From Rhytidiadelphus loreus (Eukaryota; Streptophyta; Bryopsida; Hypnales; Hylocomiaceae), in NCBI GenBank assembly GCA_947034895.1, contig OX344762.1:79416981-79480980 (forward strand): a stretch of DNA of 64,000 bases, in the 5' to 3' direction. The stretch's first letter is position 1. Every line of letters starts with the position of its first letter. Below the pieces are notes generated by a model, which was given only the letters and a program-made list of their open reading frames with translations, ran no database searches and was not told where the DNA came from. Both the position numbers and the translations under genes were made by a program. Of this stretch, positions 50,719-63,567 are shown piece after piece.

Positions 50719-51646
50719 CTTCTAAAGGACCTAATTGCATTTTTTGGCAATATAGAATTATTGGGTAGGTGCATGTGAGTGGAGATTTTCATATTTTAGA
50801 TTGAAATTTTAATAGAAGGTGGGGACGAGTAGTATCTCCCGTGTGCCCTAAATTTTAGGGCATTTCAAAATCTGAGTCAAAAATTATGGCCAAATATGTA
50901 GTTTGTTTCTCAACTCGGGCAGTCCGAGCAGATCTAAAAAAATCACTTTTTTCAATAATAAAAATTTGAAACTGGTTCTCTAGATTTATATTTACATAGA
51001 AAGCTTTGAATCATTTCATTTTGATTAGTGAGTCAAAAGTTATGAGGTGTTTTAGTTTGTGGTTAGTTATGGATTCCCCAATTTAAAATAAACTTTGAAG
51101 TCCTTTATTTAACTCAATTTTCAATATTTTTGGAAAAAAATAAAAACATTAGGTGTAGACTTTTTATTACAACATTTCAACCATGGGATTATCATTTTTG
51201 TCAATTCCATAAATAAATTGTTAACAATTTAGTATTTTCAATCACTCCCTACATCTTTCTACTTACTATTTTTTTCCTATATGTCGTACAATTCCAAACA
51301 ATCTGAATTTTTTAAGGCATATAGCCAACTTATCTTGAATAATGATTCCAAAGAGTTGCAACCATTTTGGACATTTTTTTTCATAATGATATGACCTTGT
51401 GAAGTGCAACTGCTCAGATTTTTGCCGGGGCAGAAAAAAGAATTTAGTCACTTCAAACTCTAATATCTTGCAATCTACAAGGTGGAAGCTTTTGAAAGTT
51501 TTTGCACATCTTTTCAAAATAGTGTACTGCAAGATCATATGGTTACATGTGTCAAAAAAAGATTTAAAAAAAAAATTTGGTGCTTGTACTAGAAGTGGCA
51601 GTTTTTGAACATTTTTGGTGATAACATAGTCAAGGAACTTTAGGGG
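50719..51646. mobile_element. TTAA-flanked TIR element, copy 1, 928 bp
   Basis: The element is flanked by TTAA at 50715-50718 and 51647-51650. The right end ...CTTTAGGGG is intact; the left end CTTCTAAAGG is diverged. It aligns over most of its length, in the same direction, with 62622-63563, for example at AAACATTAGGTGTAGA and AATAAATTGTTAACAATTTA. No transposase is recognised. Confidence 0.65.
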
Positions 51647-54199
51647 TTAAGGATTAATAAGTCATCCAGTTTGCAAGGTGGGTGGGCATGCTCTAACACT
51701 GAACTTCAAAGTAAGGAACTTAGCCCTTGAAGGATGTGTCCCCCATGTCCAAGGCAGTTACAAAAATGCTCCAATTATTGGACCAATAGGTGCATTCTTT
51801 GTTTCTAGATTGAATAATGAAGACATCCATCAAATGCTTTTGGTCCTCATCATTCTTCCAAGGTTAACCTTGAAAGGACGGGTTGGTCACCACAGAAATC
51901 ATCTACTTAAAAAAAATAAAAAAATAAAAAAATCTCATTGGACATTAAACTATTGTACAAGACCTTCCCTTTTGTACAAAATTTGAAGGATGAACATTTA
52001 CATTTTTGCCTTTCATAGAAGGATTCTTTATCGACCATTAGACACTTAGTGTCTATAATAGCATTACATGGTTAACTTGAGAAGGATGGAGCCTATGACC
52101 ATGTAATCTTCCTCGAAATATATCTTTTCGTATGTTTGCTCTATATTACAACCGAGATTACAACTAAATTTAAGTGTTCATTATTTTATTTTATTTTTCA
52201 AAGATTCAATTGCATATCTTCTATAAATCATTCAATTTTCATATTTATTGTCGATGGTTTCAAATTATCATAATTTACTGAAGAAAAAGTAAAGAAAATT
52301 AAAATCTAATTTAGAACTAGCCCCCAAAATCTGAAATTTCTCTATGTATGCAAATTATAGTGAAGAGTCTTCTAGTCCAAACAATTGTTTTTATGTCATT
52401 CTATAAATAGAAAATCAATTGATTGTGGTATAAGGCCCAATGTTCAAATAGCAATAAGTTTTTCAATATTACAAATTTTCAAAATTTTCAAATTGGAGTA
52501 AGAACTAGACTCAATAAAACTTCATTGCATTCACTGTTCTTGAACTCTAAAAAGATCATTTGCATGGTTCAAATTTAGATCAAAGAGCAAGGAGGTAGGA
52601 ATTACCATATACATTGGAAAGACATCTTTGGTGATCCATGGCAAGTCACCCATGATTGATGACATTCTGCACTCCTACTAATTAGAAAAGAGCAAGGGTA
52701 TGATAGCAAAAAAAATTGTATGAAAAAATGTTACTTTAGTTCACCCAACAATTTTTGATTGTTACCCATGAGCTTATTTGGGACTTTACAAGCATTCCAA
52801 GGTTAATCCCTACAATCCCAAGGCCTTTTTTCATCAAATTCCCTTCAAAAATTGCCATTTCTATCGCAAAGTGAAAAAAAATTTAGATTTTTTTTTCCAC
52901 ATATCCAAATGTAGGATTTTGCACTAGACTACCGTACGTTGGGGTCAGATTTGTTAGACCCCATGCAAAATCATTTCTTTTTTCATTGAATATCCTTTCG
53001 TTAGCTCAATTTAGAATTTTCATAATTTCGTTTCATGGGATTTGGAATATTTCGTGACTTTAGCAACAAAGGCTTTATTGAGGAACCAAGTTTTACTGGG
53101 TGTTACGTGACCTGTAGTGGAGAAGGCTTCCATCTTTGGGGCGACAATCAAGCTTTTTTCAAATTTCACATTATTTTCATTAATCTTTTCTACACTATTT
53201 ATATATGCCATGATATAATTTTGAAAATTTCATTACATGCCATATTTATTTATATTTTGAATTATTTTTTAACGAATTTGACCCAAGCGTAGGGTAGTAT
53301 AAGAATGTATGTATAGTCACAACAATTTTTTTATCCTTGACTAACTGTCATTTGCTGTGTGAAATTGGACAAGTTGTAAGTTGTTTTTACATTGGTAAAA
53401 GAATATGAGGTCAATTGTCATTAAGATTCTAAAGGCTTAGTTAGTACAAGATTGGATGAGTTGTTTGGTAGTTACCTAAAAATGAACAGTCATCTTTCTA
53501 AGAGTATATAGTTGTCAATTTTCAAAGTTTGATGCAACCCCTTTCACGTAGTATTCTTTTGGGGTATGTTAAATTGTTGTGTATTGGAGTTGGTCTAGTG
53601 ATTGGACCTGTGTTAGTGGTGTGTTTTGAACAAATTGTCTATTTTCTTTGTGAGCTATAATCCAGTGATTGGATCTTTTTGTATGGGATTTGACAATTTG
53701 TTTTCATGTGTGTTAAGTGAATCTAGTGATTGGATTCTAATTTCTTGGTGATTGGGCATATTGTTATTGTATATTATTAAGGACCGGTGATTGGCTTAGC
53801 GTGGTTTGATTGCATGAACAAATTGTTTGTGGAGTTCATCGTGTGTTTAACTTATCAATTTAATTGTGTTAAAATTGACGATTTATATATTGGTTAATTT
53901 GTGAAAGATGGCAAATCATTGTGGTTTAATTGTCCACTTGGTTTTATGCATTGTGATTATGAGATTGGATTCTTATGTGTGTATGTGTAATTTATAATTC
54001 ATTGGATTACAAATAGATTGGATTACCTATCTATTTGTCCAATTATTGTAGTTAATTGATTGTAGTTAATGCAGTAAGCTGTATCTTTTGAGCTTATTGT
54101 GACAAAGTCACAATAAGCTCAATAATTAATTTCATTCCTTAATTAATTACCAACCACCCCCAAATTCAAAAATTCAAAAATATTTTTAATTAAATTTTT

Positions 54200-54420
54200 A
54201 CAAAACCTCCCCCCTCCCCTCCCCCCCTCTTTTGTAATTTTGAGAAACAAATGATCTTACAATCAATATGGGATAAGTCAATGTATCCCAAGTACGTATT
54301 TGTATGCATATTAGTATGTATCCGTATCCGTATGTACGTATCTACATCCGTATTTGTATCAGCGTAATGTATCCGTATCAATGTATCCATATCAGCGTAT
54401 GCGTATGCATATCAGAGTTT
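54200..54420. repeat. Degenerate GTATCCGTAT array, locus 4 of 4
   Basis: A C-rich tract (54207-54228), then CAATATGGGATA, then diverged GTATCC/GTATGC units, then a CAACAGTTG block. This is the same set of components as the arrays at 9.7, 28.5 and 31.9 kb, here in inverted orientation. Confidence 0.6.
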
Positions 54421-55289
54421 TTTTGAAATCAACAGTTGTAGGGGTGGTTTGTAATTCTTTTTTGTAAAAATCAACAGCTTCCATTTTTTAGGAGGGGAGG
54501 GGTGGCAACTAATGGCAGTGATTGCATCTTTTGGACTCATTGTCATTGTATAAGACCAGGGTTTGGTCAAGTGTTGTATAGTGTTAAGCCAAATTGCCAA
54601 TTTGATCATGTGTCTATGTCTCTGTGTGTGGATACTAATTGACTTGCTAATCTAGAATTGATATTATATATTGTCAATTGTTTGTGAGTAGATTTGGCTT
54701 TGTTGATTAAAGTCTAAACAATTAATCTCAAGAAATAAGAATGGAATTTCCATCCCAGAGAAGTTAAGATTATGCCATCAGAAAGTTGTTGAGGACCTCA
54801 TAAATTGCTATGAAGATTAAGTGAACCAATGAATGCCAATTGGGAGCGCTCTAAAATGCTTTAGGGGAGTTTTCATGTCTTCGAATTGTACAACAAGTTG
54901 TATTTGAATTCTATTATCCAAATGTCAAATTATTTTATATGGTTTAATTTGTAATGAAATTGTAATTGGGCAAGTTGACCGGATTAGTAGAGTATTGATG
55001 TTGTATGTGTAAAGAAAATCTTGTATAAGTATGTATGATCAATTGACCATGAAGCAATTTCTAATCTGGAATTGTATATAAAGAATTGATAGGATAATGA
55101 TAAATTGCCAATAGATTATTATATAAGTGTATTTTCCATTTTTCTATAAGATACAAGTGACTTTAGTTACATTACGTTAGAATATTTGACTATTCCTAAG
55201 ATTGGAACCCCTATACTATTTATTCCTAGGTTTTGGAAGTGACAAAACTAGGCAAACAATATGGAAGAAATTTCAAAAACTTTGATTGC

Positions 55290-55850
55290 GGGGATTGCAA
55301 GATATTTGCATTTGAAGTGAAGAAAACCTTTTTTTTTGCACCTTGCTTGCCTAAGTTTTAAGGCTTTTAATCTTCTTAGCTTATAATTTTTGTACTATAT
55401 ATGTTGGATTAAAAAATATATCTTGAAGAATTGAATTGAAAGTCTTGGAATTTTAAAAAGAAAACACTTGATTTTCATTCTTTAAAAATTGTTAAATAGA
55501 AGTAGGTTCAAGATTGAAGAAAAACTAAATTGTTAATAGCTCTAGGATGGAATTGAAACACAATAACCCCAATGGTGAGATTGTTTTAGCAAGTGAACTT
55601 AACCTTGTCAAATTTCAAAATTATAAAAATTGCATTAAAAAATGAAGTCTATAAAGTTATTTTTTCAAGAGGATGCTTAGATTGCCTAAAAAACAAGATT
55701 GTTTATAACTTTCTCATCACTAGTCCAATTGGAATGAATCATATCCTTTCCATGTAGACAAAATACTTTCTTTGAGAAACAAAATTTTGAAAATTTTATT
55801 TTGACTTTTTGTGATTTTTTTGATGCTACCCGACAAGCCCCATTTTAGAC
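55290..55850. repeat. Dispersed repeat copy with an empty insertion site
   Basis: It aligns in the same direction with 62430-62620 joined to 63568-63860 (TTGCAAGATATTTGCATTT, then GATTTTCATTCTT, then GGAATTGAAACA and GTGAGATTGTTT). The point corresponding to the TTAA element insertion at 62.6 kb is here uninterrupted, at about 55481-55485. Confidence 0.7.
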
Positions 55851-58129
55851 TTAAGGTGACAACACCTTTGTTTTGGGGCACCAATCGAAATAAAAATAAT
55901 ATTCCTCAAAAGTTTATGTGTTTTCTATCTTTTTTAAAAGTTTTAAAAAGTCCTGATGAAAATTAAGACCATAGGAATCTACCCAAAATCCATTTTGTCC
56001 CATGAGGGGACAATGGGACCAAGGCTATTTTTTTCATTTTTTAAGAAGTGCCTAAGTGGTGATATAAAATGTTACAACGGTGCTCCAAATTTCAACATTC
56101 ATCCATATATTGGATAGAAAATATTTCATTAGCACATATTACATGTCTATAATTTGGTTTTCATCCACAATCTAGTGATTTCATCCAAGATTTTTTTCTT
56201 AAAGTTTTTTGATGATTTCATAAAAAAAAATTGGCATTTTTTAGCCAAACTATTTTTCTAGTGCAATCTAGCACAAAAAAAGTCTTGAGGAGTTATACCT
56301 TGCAAAGTACATGGTCAACATCCCAACTTTAATGATGTTTGAAGATAATTATGTTTGATTAGAGAATGGTTTCTAGTTAGAGAACAATTCAAAGTTAGCA
56401 TCATTAAAAGACTTTAGTTGAACTTTTCAATCTTCTTTTTAGTTGCAGTTGCGGTATGGATAATTTTTTATTACGAACCCAGTGCATTTTTTTTCATATA
56501 TATATATAAATTTTGTGTCATCTGTACTAGGTCTTTTGTCTTTTCATTTTCTTGTGATTTCATACACCTTAAGTGTCTAGTTATAGGCCAAATTACATTA
56601 TCTAGCCTTCAATTTGATCATTGTTCGTAAGTAATGAGTCTTGCTTTTGTCCCAAGGTGAAAAGTTTGGAGCCTTTCTTCAAAATTTTCACATCCCCATA
56701 AACGTTCATAGTACTAGTGTAGAAGCTGGGATCCCACTTCACCCATGATGTTCTTCATGATTCATTGATTAACTCTTGAAGGGACTTGAATACATTTGGT
56801 CACCATTTGCAAAAGTTGTTATTATTTTAGTAGGGAAGGAAGTTTGAAATAGTTTGAATTTTTTGTAAACTATATAGAAATTATGATTTTTTTATATATT
56901 GGGAAGCATCATCTAGGTAATATTGTACACTTCACACATGGAAAAATAATGCAATTTCATGTATGCTATGCTTTAGTATGGTGTTGAAAGTAGAAAGAAG
57001 CTCCAAATCCAATGCCATTTTTTGTGCTCATTAACATGGAAGTCATGAATATCGCTGCAATAACATTTTGTTCTCTCCATTCCATAGAATTCTCCAAAAG
57101 TACTAATACAACAAGGGATTTGACAATAGAGTAAATTTGTTTCATATTGGTAGAAAAGATCGTGCACTCAAGCATATGGTGATTGAGCTTGTGAATAACA
57201 ACCACCCTCCGTTAATTGTGAAGTACCACATAATTATGAAGTTTGTCATTTATTTCTTTAATGTAAAATTTACTCTCCCATTTAGGTAGATGGATTGACC
57301 TTTGAATATGAATACAATGAATAGATTGAGCAAAAATTGTATTGGTTTGTATAGTACTTTCTCCCAATTGAAATACCAATGTATTGATTTATAGCATTCA
57401 ACACTATAATTTTTCTATAATACTAATATACACCCACATAATGAGCTAAAAGATTTGCATAAATCTTCTTTTATTTTTTCTAAAATTATACAACTTGCAC
57501 CATTATCTTATGTAGATATTCATAGTTTGCACAAAATTCCACTACATACAGTCATTTCACTTGGACTTTTGATGTTCCTAAGTATTTTGAGGACTTTGTT
57601 GTCCTCTAAAGCTTTTAGGGACTAAACATTAAATTTAATTAAGAACCAACAAAGTCCTCAATCTAAAGAAACCCAAATTTGACAAGGCAAAAAAACATAT
57701 AGGAAATTGGGTTGAACAATGAATAGTTGCATCATGTCTAGATGTAAATTGTCTAATTTTTTGAAAACAAATTGGGACTACATGACATATTGTATAGTCC
57801 ATTATGACACAATATATTGCAATTTTGGTCGTATACAAAATAATTAAGTGATATATGAGAAATATAACTAATTCTATATTAGATGGAAGCCAACAAATTG
57901 AGTTTCATTTTTAACACATTTTGAAACTTTGAAATTAGACATAGTTATATTCAAGTACCAAGACATGAGTACATACACAAGTAGAGGATGTGGTACTTCT
58001 AAGGGGAACGACATACCCTATAATCATTGTATATTTTGTTACCTTCAAATTACTTCTATCAAATGTGTTTTTTTACACAATATTTTGCTCAAAAGTGATA
58101 CATTTTTTTGAGATAATATAAGGCAATCA

Positions 58130-58380
58130 ACAAATTTTTCCATTTTCAGTGGATGAAATTACTAAGTTGCTTCATATTCTTAAAAGAATATCACTCTCAT
58201 TTGGACAAATGTACATTCTTTTGGATGAATAATTAAAATTTCATCCTCATTTTGCACATTTCATTCATTTATATAGATGTAATCAATCACATTCCTCTAG
58301 CAAAGATTGCATCATGCATTGCCTAAAATAAATGAAAAAAAATCCTTGCTTCCATTCCTAAATCTACTCAATATACCCAC
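58130..58380. repeat. Dispersed repeat, inverted partner of 12750-13010
   Basis: Contains CATTGCCTAAAATAAATGAA and ACATTCTTTTGGATGAATAA, the complements of blocks at 12810 and 12920. Non-coding. Confidence 0.5.
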
Positions 58381-60618
58381 GTCTTTCAAATAATCATTAG
58401 GGGAGATTTTTTCAGGGTTGCTCACATTGCTGGGAACTAGCCATGTATAGTCAGAATATAATAATATTAAAATAAATAAAAATTTAAAAATATATATTAA
58501 AATTTTATTCTAATTTTATTTTTTAAATATATTAAAAAATGTATTAATTAATTATATTTGACATGGCAGTCGCTTGGCCACGTCAGATCAACATTCCCAT
58601 AGTGTTCCCGGAGTTCTTATAGTCCGGGAACTCACAGTCTTCCAAAATGCAAAAATCTCTTTTAATGAGACGCCCTTCTCCAAGAACTATGAAGTGCAAG
58701 TCTAAGGGAATGGATGTAACACTTAGAGGATGAAGGTCACTTCAAAGTGCCACGTGGTCACTATTCTCACATATGATGAAGACATACTTGTATAAACCAA
58801 TGGCCAAGAAAAACCAACAACTAGTTCAAAGTTAGATGGTATAATTGTCAATTGCATTTTGAAAAAAATAACGTTAAATTGGAAGGGAATTTAGTTGGGC
58901 GAGAAATCAATCTGTGTATGGAAAAAAGCATCAAATATTTTAATTGCCTCCTTTTTACAAATGATAGATTTCAACTACCATGGATAAAAAATAGTGGTTA
59001 ATACCTAGGTGGGACAAAGATACTTGGATGATGTAGAGGGAAGGCATTAGACTTGCCAAAGGTGGGTATTGACCTTGGCATGGCTGATATAGTTGTTGAA
59101 ATTAGGGTTTGGGATTTAGGTTGTCATCTAATGAATGCCATTGTTTTGTAGAAGAATGTCATTTAGTTTCATCACTTATTTATCAATCACAACTCACAAG
59201 TGATACTTTACAAGGGCAACTAGCAAAAACACTTTAAAAGGGTAGAAACTTTGATTCCTAAACTCTTTTGATTTAACCCTAGAACGACCCTTGGGATCTC
59301 CGTATTTAGCCTTATAACTTTTTAGTTGCAATTTAATGTATGAATTGTGATACACTATCATTTACATACTATCAAGATTATTAATTTACTTTGTATTGAA
59401 AAGAATTTGGTCAATGTTTTTCTAATCAAATACCACCAAATACATGATATACTATACAACCACAAAGGGCTTTCAGGCCCTTTTAGGGTTAATTTATTAA
59501 AAGTTTTCATTACCATTTTCAACTCCATCTTGGATGAGTTGAAAGGATCCTTGGTCTTTATATATTGAAAGGCCATGTGAGGTTCAATTCTTGCCAAAGA
59601 TATAATATGAATTTTTATTTTTAATTTGAAATCGATAATTATCTTACAATAGATATTAGATGAGATTTAGCCGTTGTTAAGGGCTGCAAGTTCTCCCTGC
59701 GTTCTGATCACTACCATGCAACCTACTAACGTGGTTGAGAAACTGCCACGTCAATACGCATTAAAAAATTATTTTTTTAATAGTAAAAAAAATTGTTTAA
59801 AAAATTATGTATATGTATTTTTTAATTTAAAAAATATATATAAAAAATAAAAAAAAATTCCGAACAGCGCAGACTGATTCCCATCAGTGGAAACCTGTGT
59901 GAAACAGCCCTCCCGGTAGGCCAAAAAACATGTAATGAGATTCTAGCAATCTAATTGGTGCCAATTTGAATTTGAATTTGAATGAAATTTGTGGTGAGGA
60001 AAGAGTAACATGAAAGGACATAAACTAGTAGATTTTGAAGTTGAGAGGAAAGAACTTGAACCCATTGAAAAATTTTAGTCCATTCTTGTAGAAGGAAGAA
60101 ATGAATCGTGGGAGCTCCAAAAAATTCTTGAACTTAACACTAGTATAACACACCATTTTCTTTGTATGAATCAAATGTATGATGTTTTCAAATCTAATGT
60201 TGTATAAATAATTTGGTACATTTTTGCACAATGTTTATTACAAAAGCAAGCACATGGCCACCCCCACAACAAAGAGTCCACACAAAGCAAAAAATGGCAA
60301 GTAATTTCGACCCTTCTTTTTACAATTCATGGTTTAACAAAGTAATAGTATATGTGGAATTGCAACATTTTTGTTTATTCTATGAGTACAACATTTTATG
60401 AAAATGCAATAACTAAGTTTTTAAAACCACAATTTATATATAACATTTCCATTGATATTTTATGAATTTACAAAAAGATTTGTGTCAATCAACTCTCCTT
60501 GCATCTACAAATACATCTTCATATTTAGAAAACATATTATACACCATGAGGGAAAATGTTTTCAACACCCTTTAGAAATTAACCTACATTTATGAGTATG
60601 TTGTCACACCTTGTAATG

Positions 60619-61840
60619 CAGAGTTGCTATTTTGTGAGCCTGTGAGCATGAGCTTGTGAGCTTGTGAGCCTGTGAGCTTGTAAACCTGTGAGCCTATAAG
60701 CCTATAAGCATACAATTTTATAGAGATTCCATCTAAAAATTTTGGTCAAAATTTATTATTTTTGGTAAATTTAAGTAACTATTATCATGAATCTATTACC
60801 GTGGACCTATTACCGTGGTCCCTTGAACAAACTTGATGTGCTACTTATTAGACTTTGCTAGATTTTAAGAAGAAGAAAAATCGGTTATTAATTAAGATTT
60901 GTTTGAAATCAACCAAGGTTGTTCTATTGAGATTATAATCACTCTCTTCTTGCTGCTTGGGTCCCCTCGGCGCCGAGGGGAGCCCCCTTGTAGTAGGAAG
61001 AAATTTACCAAAAAAAAAAAAAAAAAAAAAAAATTATTTTTATTTTTATTTTTCGGTAAATTTTTTTTTTCTCGTTGCAAGGAGACTCCCCTCGGCGCCG
61101 AGGGGACCCAAGAAGCAAGAGGGGGGTGATTAACCAAACGACCATTTGATCAATAAATAGGAAAATTGAACCCTTGAAGGTCCTATAAGAGGACAATGAT
61201 CAACTAATCAACAATTTGGTGTAACTGAGCTCATTCCTTACAAAAATAATTCTTGTCAACCAAGTTCTTTCCTCCAAAATCTTAACAAGTTCAATTACCA
61301 ACACATCAAAGTAAAAGTGTAGGTACCTCTCATCGGCCTTGAGAGGACCCACGCTACTACAAGATAGTAGTTCTTATCAACAATTTTCTTTTCTAAAATC
61401 TAAACAAGTCCAATAACAATGCATCAAAAGAATTTTTTTGGTATTTTCTTATTAGCCCCGAGAAGACCTACATTGCTATAGGATAGTGATCAACCAACAT
61501 TCTGTATAGACTTATTTCCATCTCCATTCATCTTTCACGTCAAAAAAGTTCATCATTTTCAAAATGTATACTTCTAATATTTTAGACAACATTGAAAATT
61601 ATGATTTTTATGTGGATTCTATATAACCACGGTAATAGGTCCACGATAATAGGTCCGTAGTAATAGGTTCTAAAATTTACTAATAATAGTAAATTTTGGC
61701 CAAATTTTAAGATGAAGTTTATTATTAGAAGTATTTTTAAGTTTTTTTGTGCTTCTACAAATTTCTAAGCTCAACGCTCACATAATTCCTGCTCAACGCT
61801 CATAGGCTCTTGCTCACAGGCTCACAAAATAGCACCGCTG
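60619..61840. mobile_element. 1,222-bp non-autonomous relative of the 14.6-kb element, 10-bp TSD
   Basis: The left end begins CAGAGTTGCTATTTTGTGAG and the inverted right end CAGCGGTGCTATTTTGTGAG. Both continue as GTGAGCCT-type units. Subterminal ATTACCGTGGACC motifs are repeated and face each other (about 60797 and about 61625). A perfect 10-bp duplication CCTTGTAATG flanks it (60609-60618 and 61841-61850). The interior is a large palindrome plus three diverged about 120-bp repeats and codes for nothing. Confidence 0.9.
60944..61121. repeat. GC-capped inverted repeat with a poly(A)/poly(T) loop
   Basis: Two arms carry the self-complementary block CCCCTCGGCGCCGAGGGG (60963-60980 and 61088-61105) next to CTTGGGT/ACCCAAG. 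They flank AAATTTACC, an A run of about 23 bases, and an AT-rich centre. GAGAGGACCCA and GAGAAGACCTA versions of the arm end recur near 61345 and 61460. Confidence 0.8.
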
Positions 61841-62621
61841 CCTTGTAATGAGTCTTAATGACTATCATTGTCTCAATGGTTATGTATTGTGATTTCTTAT
61901 TTTATATTGCACATTTGAAGTAAATTTCTTGTGATAACATTATTCAACAATCAAACTTCTTCAACCCATTGCCTCTCCCCTTTGCAAATTTTTGATTGTT
62001 TTCACTTGAAAACTTCTACACTTCTCTAAAACTTCAAGGAATTTTACCCTTAATTGACCAAGGATATATTTTACTTTGTTTTTTTTGAGAACTTGGGCAA
62101 CCTCTGTTGACTTCATAATTTGGAATTTAGCCTTGCTTTGGATACAAGTATTTTGAACTAGTATTGGGCTTCAAAACACCACAATAAATTAGAGGGTATT
62201 CTACTACTTGAATTGGTATATGAGAACTTCCGGACCTACCCAACTTTTGATTAACCCCTAAAGGACCAAGGCCTTTTTTTTGGAGTGTGTGTCAAAAAAC
62301 ACTAACACTGCCATTTCTATTGCAAAGTAAAAAACTTTGAAAACTTTTTTTTTGCATATCTAACCATTGGATCTTGCATTTAACTAGTATGAAATCATGC
62401 GGAAGAGATTTTAGAATTTTCACCATGTAGATTGCAAGATATTTGCATTTAAAGTGAAGAATTTTTTTTTTCTTGAACCTTATCTACTTAGATTTGAAGA
62501 CTTTGAATCTTCTTAACTTAAAAGTTTTGCAAAATAGATTTGAATTAAAAAATGTATATGTTGAAGAGTTGTAAGGCTTGTGAAAAAAATTCACAAGAAA
62601 AAATTTGATTTTCATTCTTAA

Positions 62622-63563
62622 CCCCTAAATGTCCAAATAGTGTTTTTTTGGCAACATAGCGATTTTGGGCAGCTCTCTACAGACAAAGTTTTTATTTTTT
62701 TTCTTTGAAAATTTTACACAATATGGGGATGAGGAGTAGCTTTAAGGCCCAACAATTTTCATAGCTTTTGACTAAATGGTTCAAAAGTTATTGCATGATA
62801 TGTAATTTTTGGTGTTCGTCGGGCAGCCTGGGTAGAAAAAAAAACTTCTTTGAAAATCATTTAAAAAAAAAAAAATTGAAATTGATTCTCTACATTTTTA
62901 TATATGTGTTAAGCTTTGAATCATTCCATTTTGATTAATGAGATGAAAGTTATGAGGAATTTTAGTTTGGGTTAGTTTGTGGGTAGTTATGGAATCTCTA
63001 CTCTAAAATAAACTTGGAAGTCCTTTATTTAACTCAATTTTAAATATTTTTGGAAAAAAATAGAAACATTAGGTGTAGATTGTTTATTGAAACATTACAA
63101 CCATTGGGATTGGCATTTTTTGATTCTATAAATAAATTGTTAACAATTTAGTATTTTTAATCATTCTCTACTTCTTTCTATTTACTATTTTTTTCCTATA
63201 TGTTGTACAATTTCAAATGATCTAAAATTTTTTAGGAATGTATCCAACTTGACTTGAGGAATTAATCCAAAGAGTAACCACCATTTTTTACATTTTTTCA
63301 TACAAATGTGACCTTGTGAAGTGCAGCTGCCCGTATTTTCAGAGGGCCCAAAATGGGATTTTTGTCTTTTCAAACGTTAATATCTTGCAATCTACACGGT
63401 GGAAAATTCTGAAATTTTTTCCACATCTTCTCTAACTACTTTACTACAAGATCCTATGGTTACATTTGTCTAGAAGTGTTTTTAATCTAAAATTTGGTGC
63501 TTGTAAATGCAAGGGCAGTTTTGGAGCAGTTTTGGTGAAAACATAGTCTCTGACGTTTAGGGG
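62622..63563. mobile_element. TTAA-flanked TIR element, copy 2, 942 bp
   Basis: The termini CCCCTAAA and TTTAGGGG are inverted and are flanked by TTAA on both sides (62618-62621 and 63564-63567). The surrounding repeat is uninterrupted in its paralogue near 55.48 kb, which shows that this was an insertion. TTAA duplications with C-rich ends are typical of the piggyBac group, but there is no transposase to confirm this. Confidence 0.8.
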
Positions 63564-63567
63564 TTAA

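Larger units (their letters stand above)
50279..60608. other. Gene-poor AT-rich region with dispersed repeats
   Basis: About 10 kb without a convincing gene on either strand. It contains a TTAA-flanked element (50719-51646), a hexamer array (54200-54420), loosely repeated TAGTGATTGGA phrases at 53590-53800, a repeat copy at 55290-55850 and the inverted partner of 12750-13010. Two GC-spotted AT-rich segments with GCCACGTCAG-type motifs (58395-58650 and 59660-59950) may be old MITEs. Confidence 0.5.

Noticed and set aside
51266..51538. Minus-strand frame ending like the frame at 63185-63373
   Set aside because: Both lie at the same place in the two TTAA elements and share only the repeat's sequence. 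They are short and differ by many changes, and no transposase motif is seen.
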